From assembly GCA_027624045.1 (NCBI GenBank), contig JAQBUE010000028.1, positions 1-37,735 of the forward strand: a stretch of 37,735 nucleotides of DNA, written 5' to 3'. Position 1 is the first letter of the stretch. Each line of letters starts with the position of its first letter. Both the position numbers and the translations under genes were made by a program. Positions 16,635 through 24,006 of the stretch are shown here, piece by piece. The notes under the pieces were generated by a model. The model saw only the letters and a list, made by a program, of their open reading frames with translations. It searched no databases and was not told the DNA's origin. This DNA is from Acidobacteriota bacterium (lineage in GTDB: Bacteria; Acidobacteriota; Terriglobia; Bryobacterales; UBA6623).

Positions 16635-18248
16635 TCAGTTTCCGTTTTGCCAGTAGGCCATTTCGGTTGCAACCATGAGCGCCATGGCTCCGCCGCGGTC
16701 GTCGGGGCCGAGGATGGCGGTTCGGTCGAAGTAGTCGCGCAGGCTCTTCTGCTTGCCGGTTCGACTCGTGAGCGTTCCAGCCAGCCATTGCGCAGGCCGC
16801 GCAGCATGGCGAATGTGATCATGGCGGTGGCCGTGAACTCGCGGTAGCTTTCAGGGTGATCGATGACCTGATGCCACATGCCCGTGGGGTCCTGGTGGGG
16901 CAGCAGGGCTTTGAGATGGCGACGGTAGGCTGCGAGCATGTCGGCGCGGCCGGGATCGTCGGCGGGCAGCGCGGTGAGGCTCAGGGCGAGGCCGAGGGCA
17001 GGGAATCCGTTGCCGCGCCCCCAGGCGGCTTCGTCAAGGGGGGAATGGCGGTAGATGCCGTCGGGGCGCAGGTCGAGGGCTTGCATGAACTTCATATGGC
17101 GCAATGCCATGTCGAAGTATTTCTTTTGGCCGGTGAGTTGACCGGTTTCAACGAGGATTGGCGTGCCCATGAAGAAAGCGTCGCTCATCTCGTTGTGGAA
17201 AGGCATGGAGGGTAGCGGATTGCCTTGTTCGTCAAAACCGAGGTCGGCGGCAGCTTTGGCGAGTTCGGTATAGCGGCGGTTGCCGGTGACGCGCGCAAGC
17301 TCGCTGAAGACGAGGTGGCCGGAAAGGTTGCTGCCCGAAGTGTTTTCTCGGAGTGTTGGCTTGTCGCCGCTGACGTAGGGAGCGACGATGCGTTCGACGT
17401 CCGCTAGGTGGCTGGGTTCGCCCGTTAAGTCGCTGAGACGGATGCGGCCGACCAGAGCGAGGGCGGGGATGTAGGCAACCTCATTGAGCTTGTGTCCGTA
17501 GTGTTGCGCGAGTTGCCGGGCGACTTTCAGCGGCTTGCGGTCGAGCCGGGACTGGGTGGCGCGGCGGGCGGGAGCGGGGTATCGCGCCGCTGCTTGGTCG
17601 ATTCTCTTGAAGAGTTCCAGCGCGGCTTGTTCGGAATCGGCGGTGATTTGAAGGCGTAGTGCTGGGACGGGCCCGGTAGCACTCGGACTGCTAGCGGCAA
17701 GCTGCGTCACGAGATCGTCCTCGGCTGGCGCGATGCGTTCGCTGACGCGCAGGTCGATGACACGGTCAGGCGCATGCATGCCGATCCAGCGCCACAGGTA
17801 GGTGGCCTCGGGGTGGGTAGCCGTGCGCCGGGTTCCCGCCGGAAGCGTTGGCCGGCCCGACGCCGAGCGCCCAGCCGTCGGGGTTGGCGACGGGGACGGC
17901 GGATAGACCGTATCGTTGCGAGTAGCCGCGGGCCTCGGCGTTTGCATAGAACCATTTGACTGCGGCAACGGTTTGCTGCACGGATTCGCTGGACCCGTCG
18001 AGTCCCCCGATCAGAAGGATGCGGGTCTTGGGCGTGGCGCTATCGAGGTCGTCGTTCGTAATAATGGCAGGGATCGGTGTGCCTTCGCGGGTGACTCCGA
18101 TGGCGGTTTGAATAACACCGGGGAGTTGGAGGTCCGCGAGGAGTTGGTCGACCTTGGCGGCGGGGGTTTGGGCTGGGAGGTCGGTTGGGAGCGAGGCTGC
18201 CGTGAGCAGCGTTGCGGCCAGCGCGAGTGAGATCCGGGCACTTCGCAT
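16635..18248 (-). pseudogene. M14-like domain fused to a GH105/GH88-type unsaturated uronyl hydrolase, broken by two frameshifts
   Basis: Three minus-strand frames join into one protein of about 538 residues. Residues 1-26 are a signal peptide. A domain to about 230 resembles M14 carboxypeptidases (TRILLIGGLDGSSES, VPVANPDGWALG), but Asp replaces the first zinc-ligand His. Next is a GH105-type alpha/alpha barrel: FHNEMSDAFFMGTPIL with the candidate catalytic Asp, GIYRHSPLDEAAWGRGNGF, and MWHQVIDHPESYREFTATAM. Break 1: one extra base in GGGG at 17810-17813; removing it gives GYPPEATYLWRW. Break 2: at 16778-16787 the minus strand reads GGCTGGCTGG; adding one GGCT unit restores NGWLAGTLTSRTGKQ and a frame through DRTAILGPDDRGGAMAL to TGA at 16635-16637. 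GH105 enzymes remove unsaturated uronyl residues from lyase products. Confidence 0.72.
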
Positions 18249-18332
18249 GCGGGGAGACAGTCTAGCTTGAGCCGCCCAACCCGGGGCGAAGGAACGACCG
18301 AAGAGCCGACCCGTCGCATAGGCCCGGCCGGC

Positions 18333-18530
18333 CTACGACTTGAACTTCGCGGCATCGAGCACGGACCACAGGTGGATGATCCAGCCGAGCCACATAATCC
18401 ACAACAGGCCGGCCGGTACGAATTGAATGATCGCCATCAACAGACGGCCCTGCAAGAGTTGCCCCAGCCCAGGAATGAAGAAACTACTCAGAGCGGCAAT
18501 TACATTGCCTGTTGAACCATGTCCCGGCAT
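18333..18530 (-). CDS. small TM2-like membrane protein
   Basis: This 65-residue protein starts at ATG 18530, with a strong GGGGGAGG about 5 bases upstream. It has two hydrophobic segments: NVIAALSSFFIPGLGQLLQG and a longer LLMAIIQFVPAGLLWIMWLG-WIIHLW stretch. The turn PGLGQLLQGR is typical of TM2-domain-like and related small integral membrane proteins. Function unknown. It lies 84 bases upstream of the GH105-like start on the same strand, so co-transcription is possible but not required. Confidence 0.7.
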   Translation of the reverse strand: MPGHGSTGNVIAALSSFFIPGLGQLLQGRLLMAIIQFVPAGLLWIMWLGWIIHLWSVLDAAKFKS

Positions 18531-18596
18531 GGATACCTCCCCCGCTCCCCCTAAGATACGAGATAAGTGCTCTCGTTGTTCCGCCGCGAGCAGAAT

Positions 18597-19169
18597 TCAC
18601 GCCCCCCCAAAAAGGCGCGCAACGAGGTCGGCGATCTCCAAATGCCGTCCCCAACGCTCCAGGTAATTACGATCCAATCGCGCACCCTGCACCTCCAAGA
18701 TTCCCCGAACGTCGCTCCACTGGCGGTCCGAAACTTCGCCCCCAGCGCGGAACCAAACGAGCTTGGTGAGGATTGAATCCTCCGGGGAGACTACTGAAAA
18801 TCGGAGCAGAGTGGTTCCCAGCGGGTACTCCACCCCGGCGCGGCGCTGGAACTCTGTTTGGTAATAAAGACCGTCGGGCAGGGGGAATAAGTCAAACTTG
18901 TAACCACTCGCCATGTCAATCAGATTGAACGACCGTTTGCTCGCCAGCGCCGAGCGGATCATCTCCTCATCGGCGTAAAACGCGTCCCGCAGTTCAGCGA
19001 CGAAATCGCCGACCTCGGTCTGCTTCATCTCAACAACCAAGTCGATGTCCACTGTTGACCGCGGTACGCCGTGGACCGAACTGGCGAGTGATCCTCCGAC
19101 GGCGTACGGGATGCCGTGGCGGTCTAACGCGGCCAGCAAGCGCTCGAAACCGGGCCGGATTTCAATCAT
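18597..19169 (-). CDS. nucleotidyltransferase-superfamily protein
   Basis: This 190-residue protein starts at ATG 19169, overlapping the preceding gene by 8 bases. The N-terminus has the pol-beta nucleotidyltransferase pattern: PYAVGGSLASSVHG with the GS pair, followed by STVDIDLVVEM with the two metal-binding aspartates. The C-terminal part (SPEDSILTKLVWFRAGGEVSDRQWSDVRGI) resembles the helical tail of AbiEii/MNT-like and uncharacterised nucleotidyltransferases. Such proteins often act as toxins or antitoxins, or modify partner proteins or tRNA. No activity is assigned. The overlap with the upstream small gene suggests a two-component module. Confidence 0.72.
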   Translation of the reverse strand: MIEIRPGFERLLAALDRHGIPYAVGGSLASSVHGVPRSTVDIDLVVEMKQTEVGDFVAELRDAFYADEEMIRSALASKRSFNLIDMASGYKFDLFPLPDGLYYQTEFQRRAGVEYPLGTTLLRFSVVSPEDSILTKLVWFRAGGEVSDRQWSDVRGILEVQGARLDRNYLERWGRHLEIADLVARLFGGA

Positions 19170-19431
19170 GATCGAGCGGGTCCCAGCCGTAGACCCGGAT
19201 CATCGTCTCGCGGTCCAGCCGCCGCGCGGTCGCCCGCAAGAATACTTCGCGCTCATTCGCATCGGGGTATAGCATGCGCACGCCAGCCCTGGAGGCCGCA
19301 AGCACCATCTCTGTCATCTCGAATACCATCTCGACCTTGCGAGCCGCGGGCATGTTGCGGTGAATATCGAGAAAGACCTGGAGGGCTTTCGGGTCTGTGT
19401 CCGAGAAAAAGTCCGAGTCCACTTCCGTCAC
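19162..19431 (-). CDS. small conserved-looking partner of the nucleotidyltransferase
   Basis: This 89-residue cytoplasmic protein starts at GTG 19431, with a second in-frame GTG three codons later. I do not recognise a named domain. It is mostly helical and charged: DPKALQVFLDIHRNMPAARKVEMVFEMTEMVLAASRAG followed by YPDANEREVFLRATARRLDRETM. Its stop overlaps the start of the nucleotidyltransferase by 8 bases, so translation is coupled. A toxin-antitoxin-like or regulatory pair is a reasonable hypothesis only. Confidence 0.65.
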   Translation of the reverse strand: MTEVDSDFFSDTDPKALQVFLDIHRNMPAARKVEMVFEMTEMVLAASRAGVRMLYPDANEREVFLRATARRLDRETMIRVYGWDPLDHD

Positions 19432-19452
19432 TCTAGTCTATTCACGACTAGC

Positions 19453-19469
19453 GTCGCGCGGTCCGCGAC
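19453..19469 (-). terminator. hairpin between tsaB and the small partner gene
   Basis: GTCGCG (19453-19458) and CGCGAC (19464-19469) form a perfect 6-bp GC stem with a 5-base loop, 22 bases past the tsaB stop. There is no clear U-run. It may separate tsaB from the nucleotidyltransferase pair. Confidence 0.4.
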
Positions 19470-19490
19470 TCTTCAGTTGACAAGGGCCCT

Positions 19491-20162
19491 TTACAGCGGA
19501 GGTTTCCAGTTCACCTCCGCCTCCGGACGCCTCACGTAGTTCGCATCGAGAGCCTCCGGACCCAGCCCTTCGCCCGCCTGGAAGCGCCGCTCCGCAATGC
19601 GGGCCACGGCCGCCGCAGTCGGTTCCGAGGTGATAATCCGCGTGGATTCAGCGGGCGGCGGCGCGACTCCGTCGTCTTGAAATAAAGTCTCGCTCGAAGC
19701 TATAAAAGAAACTTCGCGGCCTGCCACGAGTTTCAAGAACGTCTCCCACTTCGTCACCACTTCGTCTACAACCACGCGGCCTGCCTCGTCATAGACCGCC
19801 GCATACACTTCCCCGCGCCGCGCATCCATCACCGGCACTCGAAACGGCCCCTTACCCAGCGCCGCCAATGCTTCCAGGTTAGAAACGCCCGTCACTTGCT
19901 TGCTGTTAACTTCCGCCAGCGCCATGATTGCCGTCAACCCTACCCGTATGCCGGTGAACGACCCTGGACCGGCCGCCGCGGCGAAGCCGTCGATCTGGTC
20001 CACCGCCAAGGCATGGCGCGCAAGCGTCTCCCGTATCTCGGGATACAGCCGCGCCCCGAAGCCCTCCGGCGCCTCGATCCAGCGCGCCTCTGCCAACTCG
20101 CCATCGCGCAGCAAGGCGAGGCTTCCCCTCTGGCCGGTCGTGTCGAGAGCAAGTACGATCAT
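19491..20162 (-). CDS. tsaB: TsaB, tRNA threonylcarbamoyladenosine biosynthesis protein
   Basis: This 223-residue protein starts at ATG 20162. The ASKHA-fold N-terminus is clear: LALDTTGQRGSLALL, then DGFAAAAGPGSFTGIRVGLTAIMALAE, which is diagnostic of TsaB, then VPVMDARRGEVYAAVYDE. With TsaC, TsaD and TsaE it makes t6A37 in ANN-decoding tRNAs; TsaB scaffolds TsaD and lacks its metal site. The partners are not in this window. It follows the apiosidase-like gene by 29 bases on the same strand and may be co-transcribed by proximity only. Confidence 0.93.
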   Translation of the reverse strand: MIVLALDTTGQRGSLALLRDGELAEARWIEAPEGFGARLYPEIRETLARHALAVDQIDGFAAAAGPGSFTGIRVGLTAIMALAEVNSKQVTGVSNLEALAALGKGPFRVPVMDARRGEVYAAVYDEAGRVVVDEVVTKWETFLKLVAGREVSFIASSETLFQDDGVAPPPAESTRIITSEPTAAAVARIAERRFQAGEGLGPEALDANYVRRPEAEVNWKPPL

Positions 20163-20191
20163 GCCGCGCAGTGCGCTATTCCTTCCAAGCG

Positions 20192-22078
20192 CTATTCTTT
20201 CTCGATGGTAAAAATCTTGATGGCTTCAAAGATACGGCGCAGGCCGTCCACGCCCACCAGCCGCACCTGTAACGTGTTTGGATATTTGGTCGTCAGGTTC
20301 TCCGGGATACGAAACTTCCCAAATTGGGTCGCCCCCAGCACGCGGTACCCTGTCTCTGAACCCGGCACATCCGCTGCCCACATCCAGCGAGTTCGCTTCG
20401 CGGCCGCCGTATCCTTCGTCAGCGTCGCATTGAAATCATACTCCCGGCCAGCGACCAACTTCGAAATATCGGGAAGCTGAATTGTGAACGGCGTATCGGC
20501 CGGCGAACTATCAATCTCTTTGGGTTTCGGAGCACGAGCTTCCAGGTAATAAGACTTATTCATGCCTTCTTTCTTGCCCTCGCGCCGCACATACAAGACC
20601 CAGTCATGAGAAGGGTCCGGCGGACCAGCCGCGACAAACCGCTCACCCTTGAACTTATCTTTCTGGTTCACCCAGGTGCCGTCAATCGGGTTGAACCAGC
20701 TCACGTCATACTTGCCCTTAGCAACGAGAATCTCAACATTCCGCGGTTTCTCCAGATAGAGCATGTATTCGACGCCCTCCATCCGCTCGCTGCGCCAGCG
20801 CGACAGCTCCAACGCCATCGCTGGACCGCCCGCTACGCGCGGGTAAGTCTCCATATCCCAATAACGTGTCTGAGTGAAGAAGTCATAAAGGTGCGTCATC
20901 TGCGCGGCACCCGGCGAATCGGCGAACCGCAAATCCACATCAAACTTCCTGCCGCCATACGTGCCCGTATTCCCGAACGTCACATACTGTCCGCTCATCG
21001 CCGCGTTCCAAAGCCGCCGCCGGAACTCAGCCGCATCCACGTGATGCCCATGCGACTTACCCGCGCCGCTATCCTCGTAGCCGAACTCCGCGTTCACGAA
21101 AGGGACTGGATACAGCTCATACTCCACCGCCGCCAGGTCAGTATTCGACGATTGCTGAACGACGTAGTCCATCCAGCCATCCGCGAATAGCGACCCCGAA
21201 GTGGTCACGGCGTGCGTTGAGCGCGGATGCTTGTACGTATCCATCTCCCCGATATAACCGTTAACCTCTCGCAGTAACTTCGCGCCGTCGGCATACTCCT
21301 CGAATTCTTGAATACCCTGCCAGGTAATGTTGAAGGCCGCATAACGCGCCACCAAGTAGCGCACATAGCGTTCCCTCTGGCGCCGCTCCGGGAGTAAGTC
21401 AGCTAATTGATTCTGGTCGCCGGCGAGGATCAAGTCATACGTGATCCCCTTGCTGTTCATGTAGGCAACGCGCCGGTCCACTTCGCGGAAATACTCGGGC
21501 GGGGGCCGGTCCGGGTCCGATAGAACGGTCGTGGCGCTTTCGTCGGACCCCAGCACCAGACCTCGCAGGTGGTTGAATTTCTGGGAGGCGCGTTTGTCGA
21601 TCAGCCCTCGGAATGTCTCCCACGGAATCGTCGCAAACTTGTAGCAGGTGTCGCCCATCCAGAAGTGCGCCGTTTCGGGCTGGTCGTAGCGGAAGTAGCG
21701 CAGGTTGAAGACCCGCACAAAGCCGGGCGTGCGCGCGGTTGTTGCTTCGAAGCTCGCGAGTTTGCGATCCACGCTCGCGAGATTGGAAATCAGTCGGAAG
21801 TCCCAGCGGCCTTCATCGAGTGGGGAGAAGCGAATCCGAAACTTCCCGCCGCCATCCCAGAACGCCGGCATCACGTAGGTCGTGCCCTTGTTCGGTGAAC
21901 GGAACTCCGCCCGCAACTCGACACTCACATAGGGATTCGGATGAGCCTCAAGCTCCGCCGCCGACATCTCAAGCGAGATCTCGCAGGGCTCATAAACAGG
22001 GACGGATTGACAAACCTCAAGCCCGACCGCCCCCGCCGGTGCGACCAGTGACACCAATATCAGGGTTAGGCAGCGCAT
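20192..22078 (-). CDS. exported DUF5060 / apiosidase-like (GH140-type) glycoside hydrolase
   Basis: This 628-residue protein starts at ATG 22078 with GAGG upstream and a signal peptide (MRCLTLILVSLVAPAGA). Residues 25-100 match the DUF5060 beta-sandwich (VYEPCEISLEMSA, FWDGGGKFRIRFSPLDEGRW). Residues 120-430 form a TIM barrel of the DUF4038/GH140-like type, with HFWMGDTCYKFATIPWETF. Candidate acid/base and nucleophile glutamates are Glu258 in WQGIQEFEEY and Glu331 in VPFVNAEFGYE. A C-terminal beta-rich tail follows. GH140 enzymes release apiose from rhamnogalacturonan II, but this divergent branch is uncharacterised. Its neighbours (aldolase, dehydrogenase) suggest sugar-acid catabolism. Confidence 0.78.
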   Translation of the reverse strand: MRCLTLILVSLVAPAGAVGLEVCQSVPVYEPCEISLEMSAAELEAHPNPYVSVELRAEFRSPNKGTTYVMPAFWDGGGKFRIRFSPLDEGRWDFRLISNLASVDRKLASFEATTARTPGFVRVFNLRYFRYDQPETAHFWMGDTCYKFATIPWETFRGLIDKRASQKFNHLRGLVLGSDESATTVLSDPDRPPPEYFREVDRRVAYMNSKGITYDLILAGDQNQLADLLPERRQRERYVRYLVARYAAFNITWQGIQEFEEYADGAKLLREVNGYIGEMDTYKHPRSTHAVTTSGSLFADGWMDYVVQQSSNTDLAAVEYELYPVPFVNAEFGYEDSGAGKSHGHHVDAAEFRRRLWNAAMSGQYVTFGNTGTYGGRKFDVDLRFADSPGAAQMTHLYDFFTQTRYWDMETYPRVAGGPAMALELSRWRSERMEGVEYMLYLEKPRNVEILVAKGKYDVSWFNPIDGTWVNQKDKFKGERFVAAGPPDPSHDWVLYVRREGKKEGMNKSYYLEARAPKPKEIDSSPADTPFTIQLPDISKLVAGREYDFNATLTKDTAAAKRTRWMWAADVPGSETGYRVLGATQFGKFRIPENLTTKYPNTLQVRLVGVDGLRRIFEAIKIFTIEKE

Positions 22079-22129
22079 TACGACCTCATCATAGCCTTGA
22101 GTCCGCATCTGAAATTCGTTCGCGTTCCG

Positions 22130-22915
22130 CTATCCGCCGATCACCTTCCGAAGTTCCTCGCCCTGCCGCTGCCAGGTCTTGAACAGGATCATCACGTCGG
22201 TCGAAATGCAGAAGTGTTTCACTCCCAGGTCGAGATAATACTTCGCATGGTCCGGAGTCTCGATCTCGGCCCGCGGCGCAACTCCGTTCTTCAACGCCGT
22301 CGCAATCACCTTCTTCTCGATCTGCTTGATATCCGGCTCAAACCATTCGCCCGGGCGTCCGATGCTCATGACGTAGTCCGCCGGACCCCACTGCACCATG
22401 TCGATTCCCTTCACCGACAGCAATTCGTCCAGGTTCTCGACCGCGGTCTTCTTCTCGATCATGAGGGCCACGACGACATCGCGCAAAGCTTCGACGTACG
22501 CCTCCGTACCTCCGTACAGCATGTAGGTAAAGCGCCGCGTAGCGACACCATGCGTACCACCGTCTTCAGGAGTTTCGGGGCGCACCGCCCGCACGCATTC
22601 TTCGGCGTCCGCCACAGTGCGGCAATCGGCGAACAGCACACTCTGGAAACCCGCTCCGATCGCCCGTTGCGCCAGGAATCCGCGCGGCGACTGATCGACT
22701 TTGATCATTGACGACAAATCATGCAACTCGGCCGCGCGGCATATGTTTTCAAGGCCGTGCAGGTCAAACGGCGCATACTCTGAGACGAACTCCACGTAGT
22801 CGAACATCCCTGTGTGCCCGACAATCTCCGTCACCGACGGCCAACTGCTGTGAACATGCGTTCCAATCGTCGGCCGATCCGCTTTGAGTAACTCTCTAAT
22901 CTTGTTGTTTCGCAT
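22130..22915 (-). CDS. HpcH/HpaI-family aldolase
   Basis: This 261-residue protein starts at ATG 22915. It has the class II pyruvate-aldolase barrel of the HpcH/HpaI family: GTHVHSSWPSVTEIVG, FDYVEFVSEYAPFD, GAGFQSVLFADCRTVADAEECVRAVRP, the metal-ligand segment ALMIEKKTAVENLDELLSV, and VQWGPADYVMSIG. These enzymes cleave 2-keto-3-deoxy acids to pyruvate plus an aldehyde. It starts 6 bases from the stop of the dehydrogenase upstream, so the two are one operon. A sugar-acid route fits, but the exact substrate cannot be read from the sequence. Confidence 0.85.
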   Translation of the reverse strand: MRNNKIRELLKADRPTIGTHVHSSWPSVTEIVGHTGMFDYVEFVSEYAPFDLHGLENICRAAELHDLSSMIKVDQSPRGFLAQRAIGAGFQSVLFADCRTVADAEECVRAVRPETPEDGGTHGVATRRFTYMLYGGTEAYVEALRDVVVALMIEKKTAVENLDELLSVKGIDMVQWGPADYVMSIGRPGEWFEPDIKQIEKKVIATALKNGVAPRAEIETPDHAKYYLDLGVKHFCISTDVMILFKTWQRQGEELRKVIGG

Positions 22916-22921
22916 TGTTTC

Positions 22922-23935
22922 CTAATCCGACTTCCACTGAAAGATAACGCCGAGCATATCCTTCTCGCGGCGGTAGGCCATCTCATACGCCTCCGCCATT
23001 TCCTGATACCCAAAGCGATGCGTCACGAGCCGTTTCGGTTCCAAGCGCCCCTCCGCCATCAACGAGAGGACATGAGCACAAGCCCGCTCGCCCGAGAAGC
23101 GCTCACCGGGTACCGGATACAAATACCCATCTTCATCAGACACCGCGATCAACGAGATGCCTTTGGCATAGAACAAATCCATCGCCAGTGGATTGAAATC
23201 CAGCGGCTTTTCGCCGCGCCCCGTCAGAGCCACGATTGCCACCCTTCCGTTGGGACGAACCACTTCAAGCGCCGTCCGGTAGGCCGGCCAAGGGTTGGCC
23301 GTCAAGATCACCAAATCGATTCCTGCACCGTCGGTGAAATCGTTGAGCTTCGCCTTGAGATCAGGGTCGTCGGATGCGAACGCGGCATGAGCGCCCATGC
23401 GGCGCGCCATCTCCATCCTTACGGGGCTATTCGCCAGTCCCGCGACACGGGCCCCGAACAATGGGCCTAAAGCCGCCGCCCCTAGCCCGAGAACCCCGAG
23501 CCCGACCACGGCCACATTCTCGCCCGGAGTGAAATGCGCCTTGCGGTAGCACTTCGCGCTCAGAGCATAGAGGTGCGCATACACGGCGTCCTCCGCATCG
23601 ACCTCGTCGGGCACCTTTACGATGCACTCTGGTTCCCGCGCGACGTACTCGGATTGATGGTGATAACGCGACACAACACGGTCGCCCACCTCGAACCTCG
23701 TCACCCCCGAGCCGATCCCACGCACGATGCCCAGATTACTGTCGCCTACCCAGCGGGGAAAGTTCGGCGCCCCGGGAACCTGCTCCGCACCCTCGTAGTT
23801 ACCGCGGTCGGTGCCGATCTTGAGCGCGCTGATCTTGGTCTCAACCCAAATCTGATCCGGCTCGAGATGTTCAGTATCGAGGGGATGCTCTTCGATCCGC
23901 AGATCGCGAGGGCCGCGAAGAATGGCAATTTTCAT
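22922..23935 (-). CDS. medium-chain dehydrogenase/reductase, apparently without catalytic zinc
   Basis: This 337-residue protein starts at ATG 23935; a TTG four codons earlier is possible. The GroES-like N-domain runs ALKIGTDRGNYEGAEQVPG, and the Rossmann domain has VAVVGLGVLGLGAAALG. Zinc-dependent relatives carry a ligand Cys where this one has Lys-Ile-Gly-Thr-Asp, and the structural four-Cys lobe is absent. It is therefore probably a zinc-independent member of the superfamily. It is first in a tight operon with the aldolase and likely oxidises or reduces a sugar-derived alcohol or ketone. Confidence 0.82.
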   Translation of the reverse strand: MKIAILRGPRDLRIEEHPLDTEHLEPDQIWVETKISALKIGTDRGNYEGAEQVPGAPNFPRWVGDSNLGIVRGIGSGVTRFEVGDRVVSRYHHQSEYVAREPECIVKVPDEVDAEDAVYAHLYALSAKCYRKAHFTPGENVAVVGLGVLGLGAAALGPLFGARVAGLANSPVRMEMARRMGAHAAFASDDPDLKAKLNDFTDGAGIDLVILTANPWPAYRTALEVVRPNGRVAIVALTGRGEKPLDFNPLAMDLFYAKGISLIAVSDEDGYLYPVPGERFSGERACAHVLSLMAEGRLEPKRLVTHRFGYQEMAEAYEMAYRREKDMLGVIFQWKSD

Positions 23936-24006
23936 GACAGCTCTCAAGTGTCACTCAAAGCCGCATGGAAACGCAAAGGATGCATCAGATCAGGCGGAAT
24001 ACCACG

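Noticed and set aside
16258..16788. Separate minus-strand frame between the toroid and GH105-like genes
   Set aside because: Arg/Pro-rich out-of-frame reading over both genes; the true GH105 C-terminus is in a different frame and ends at 16635.
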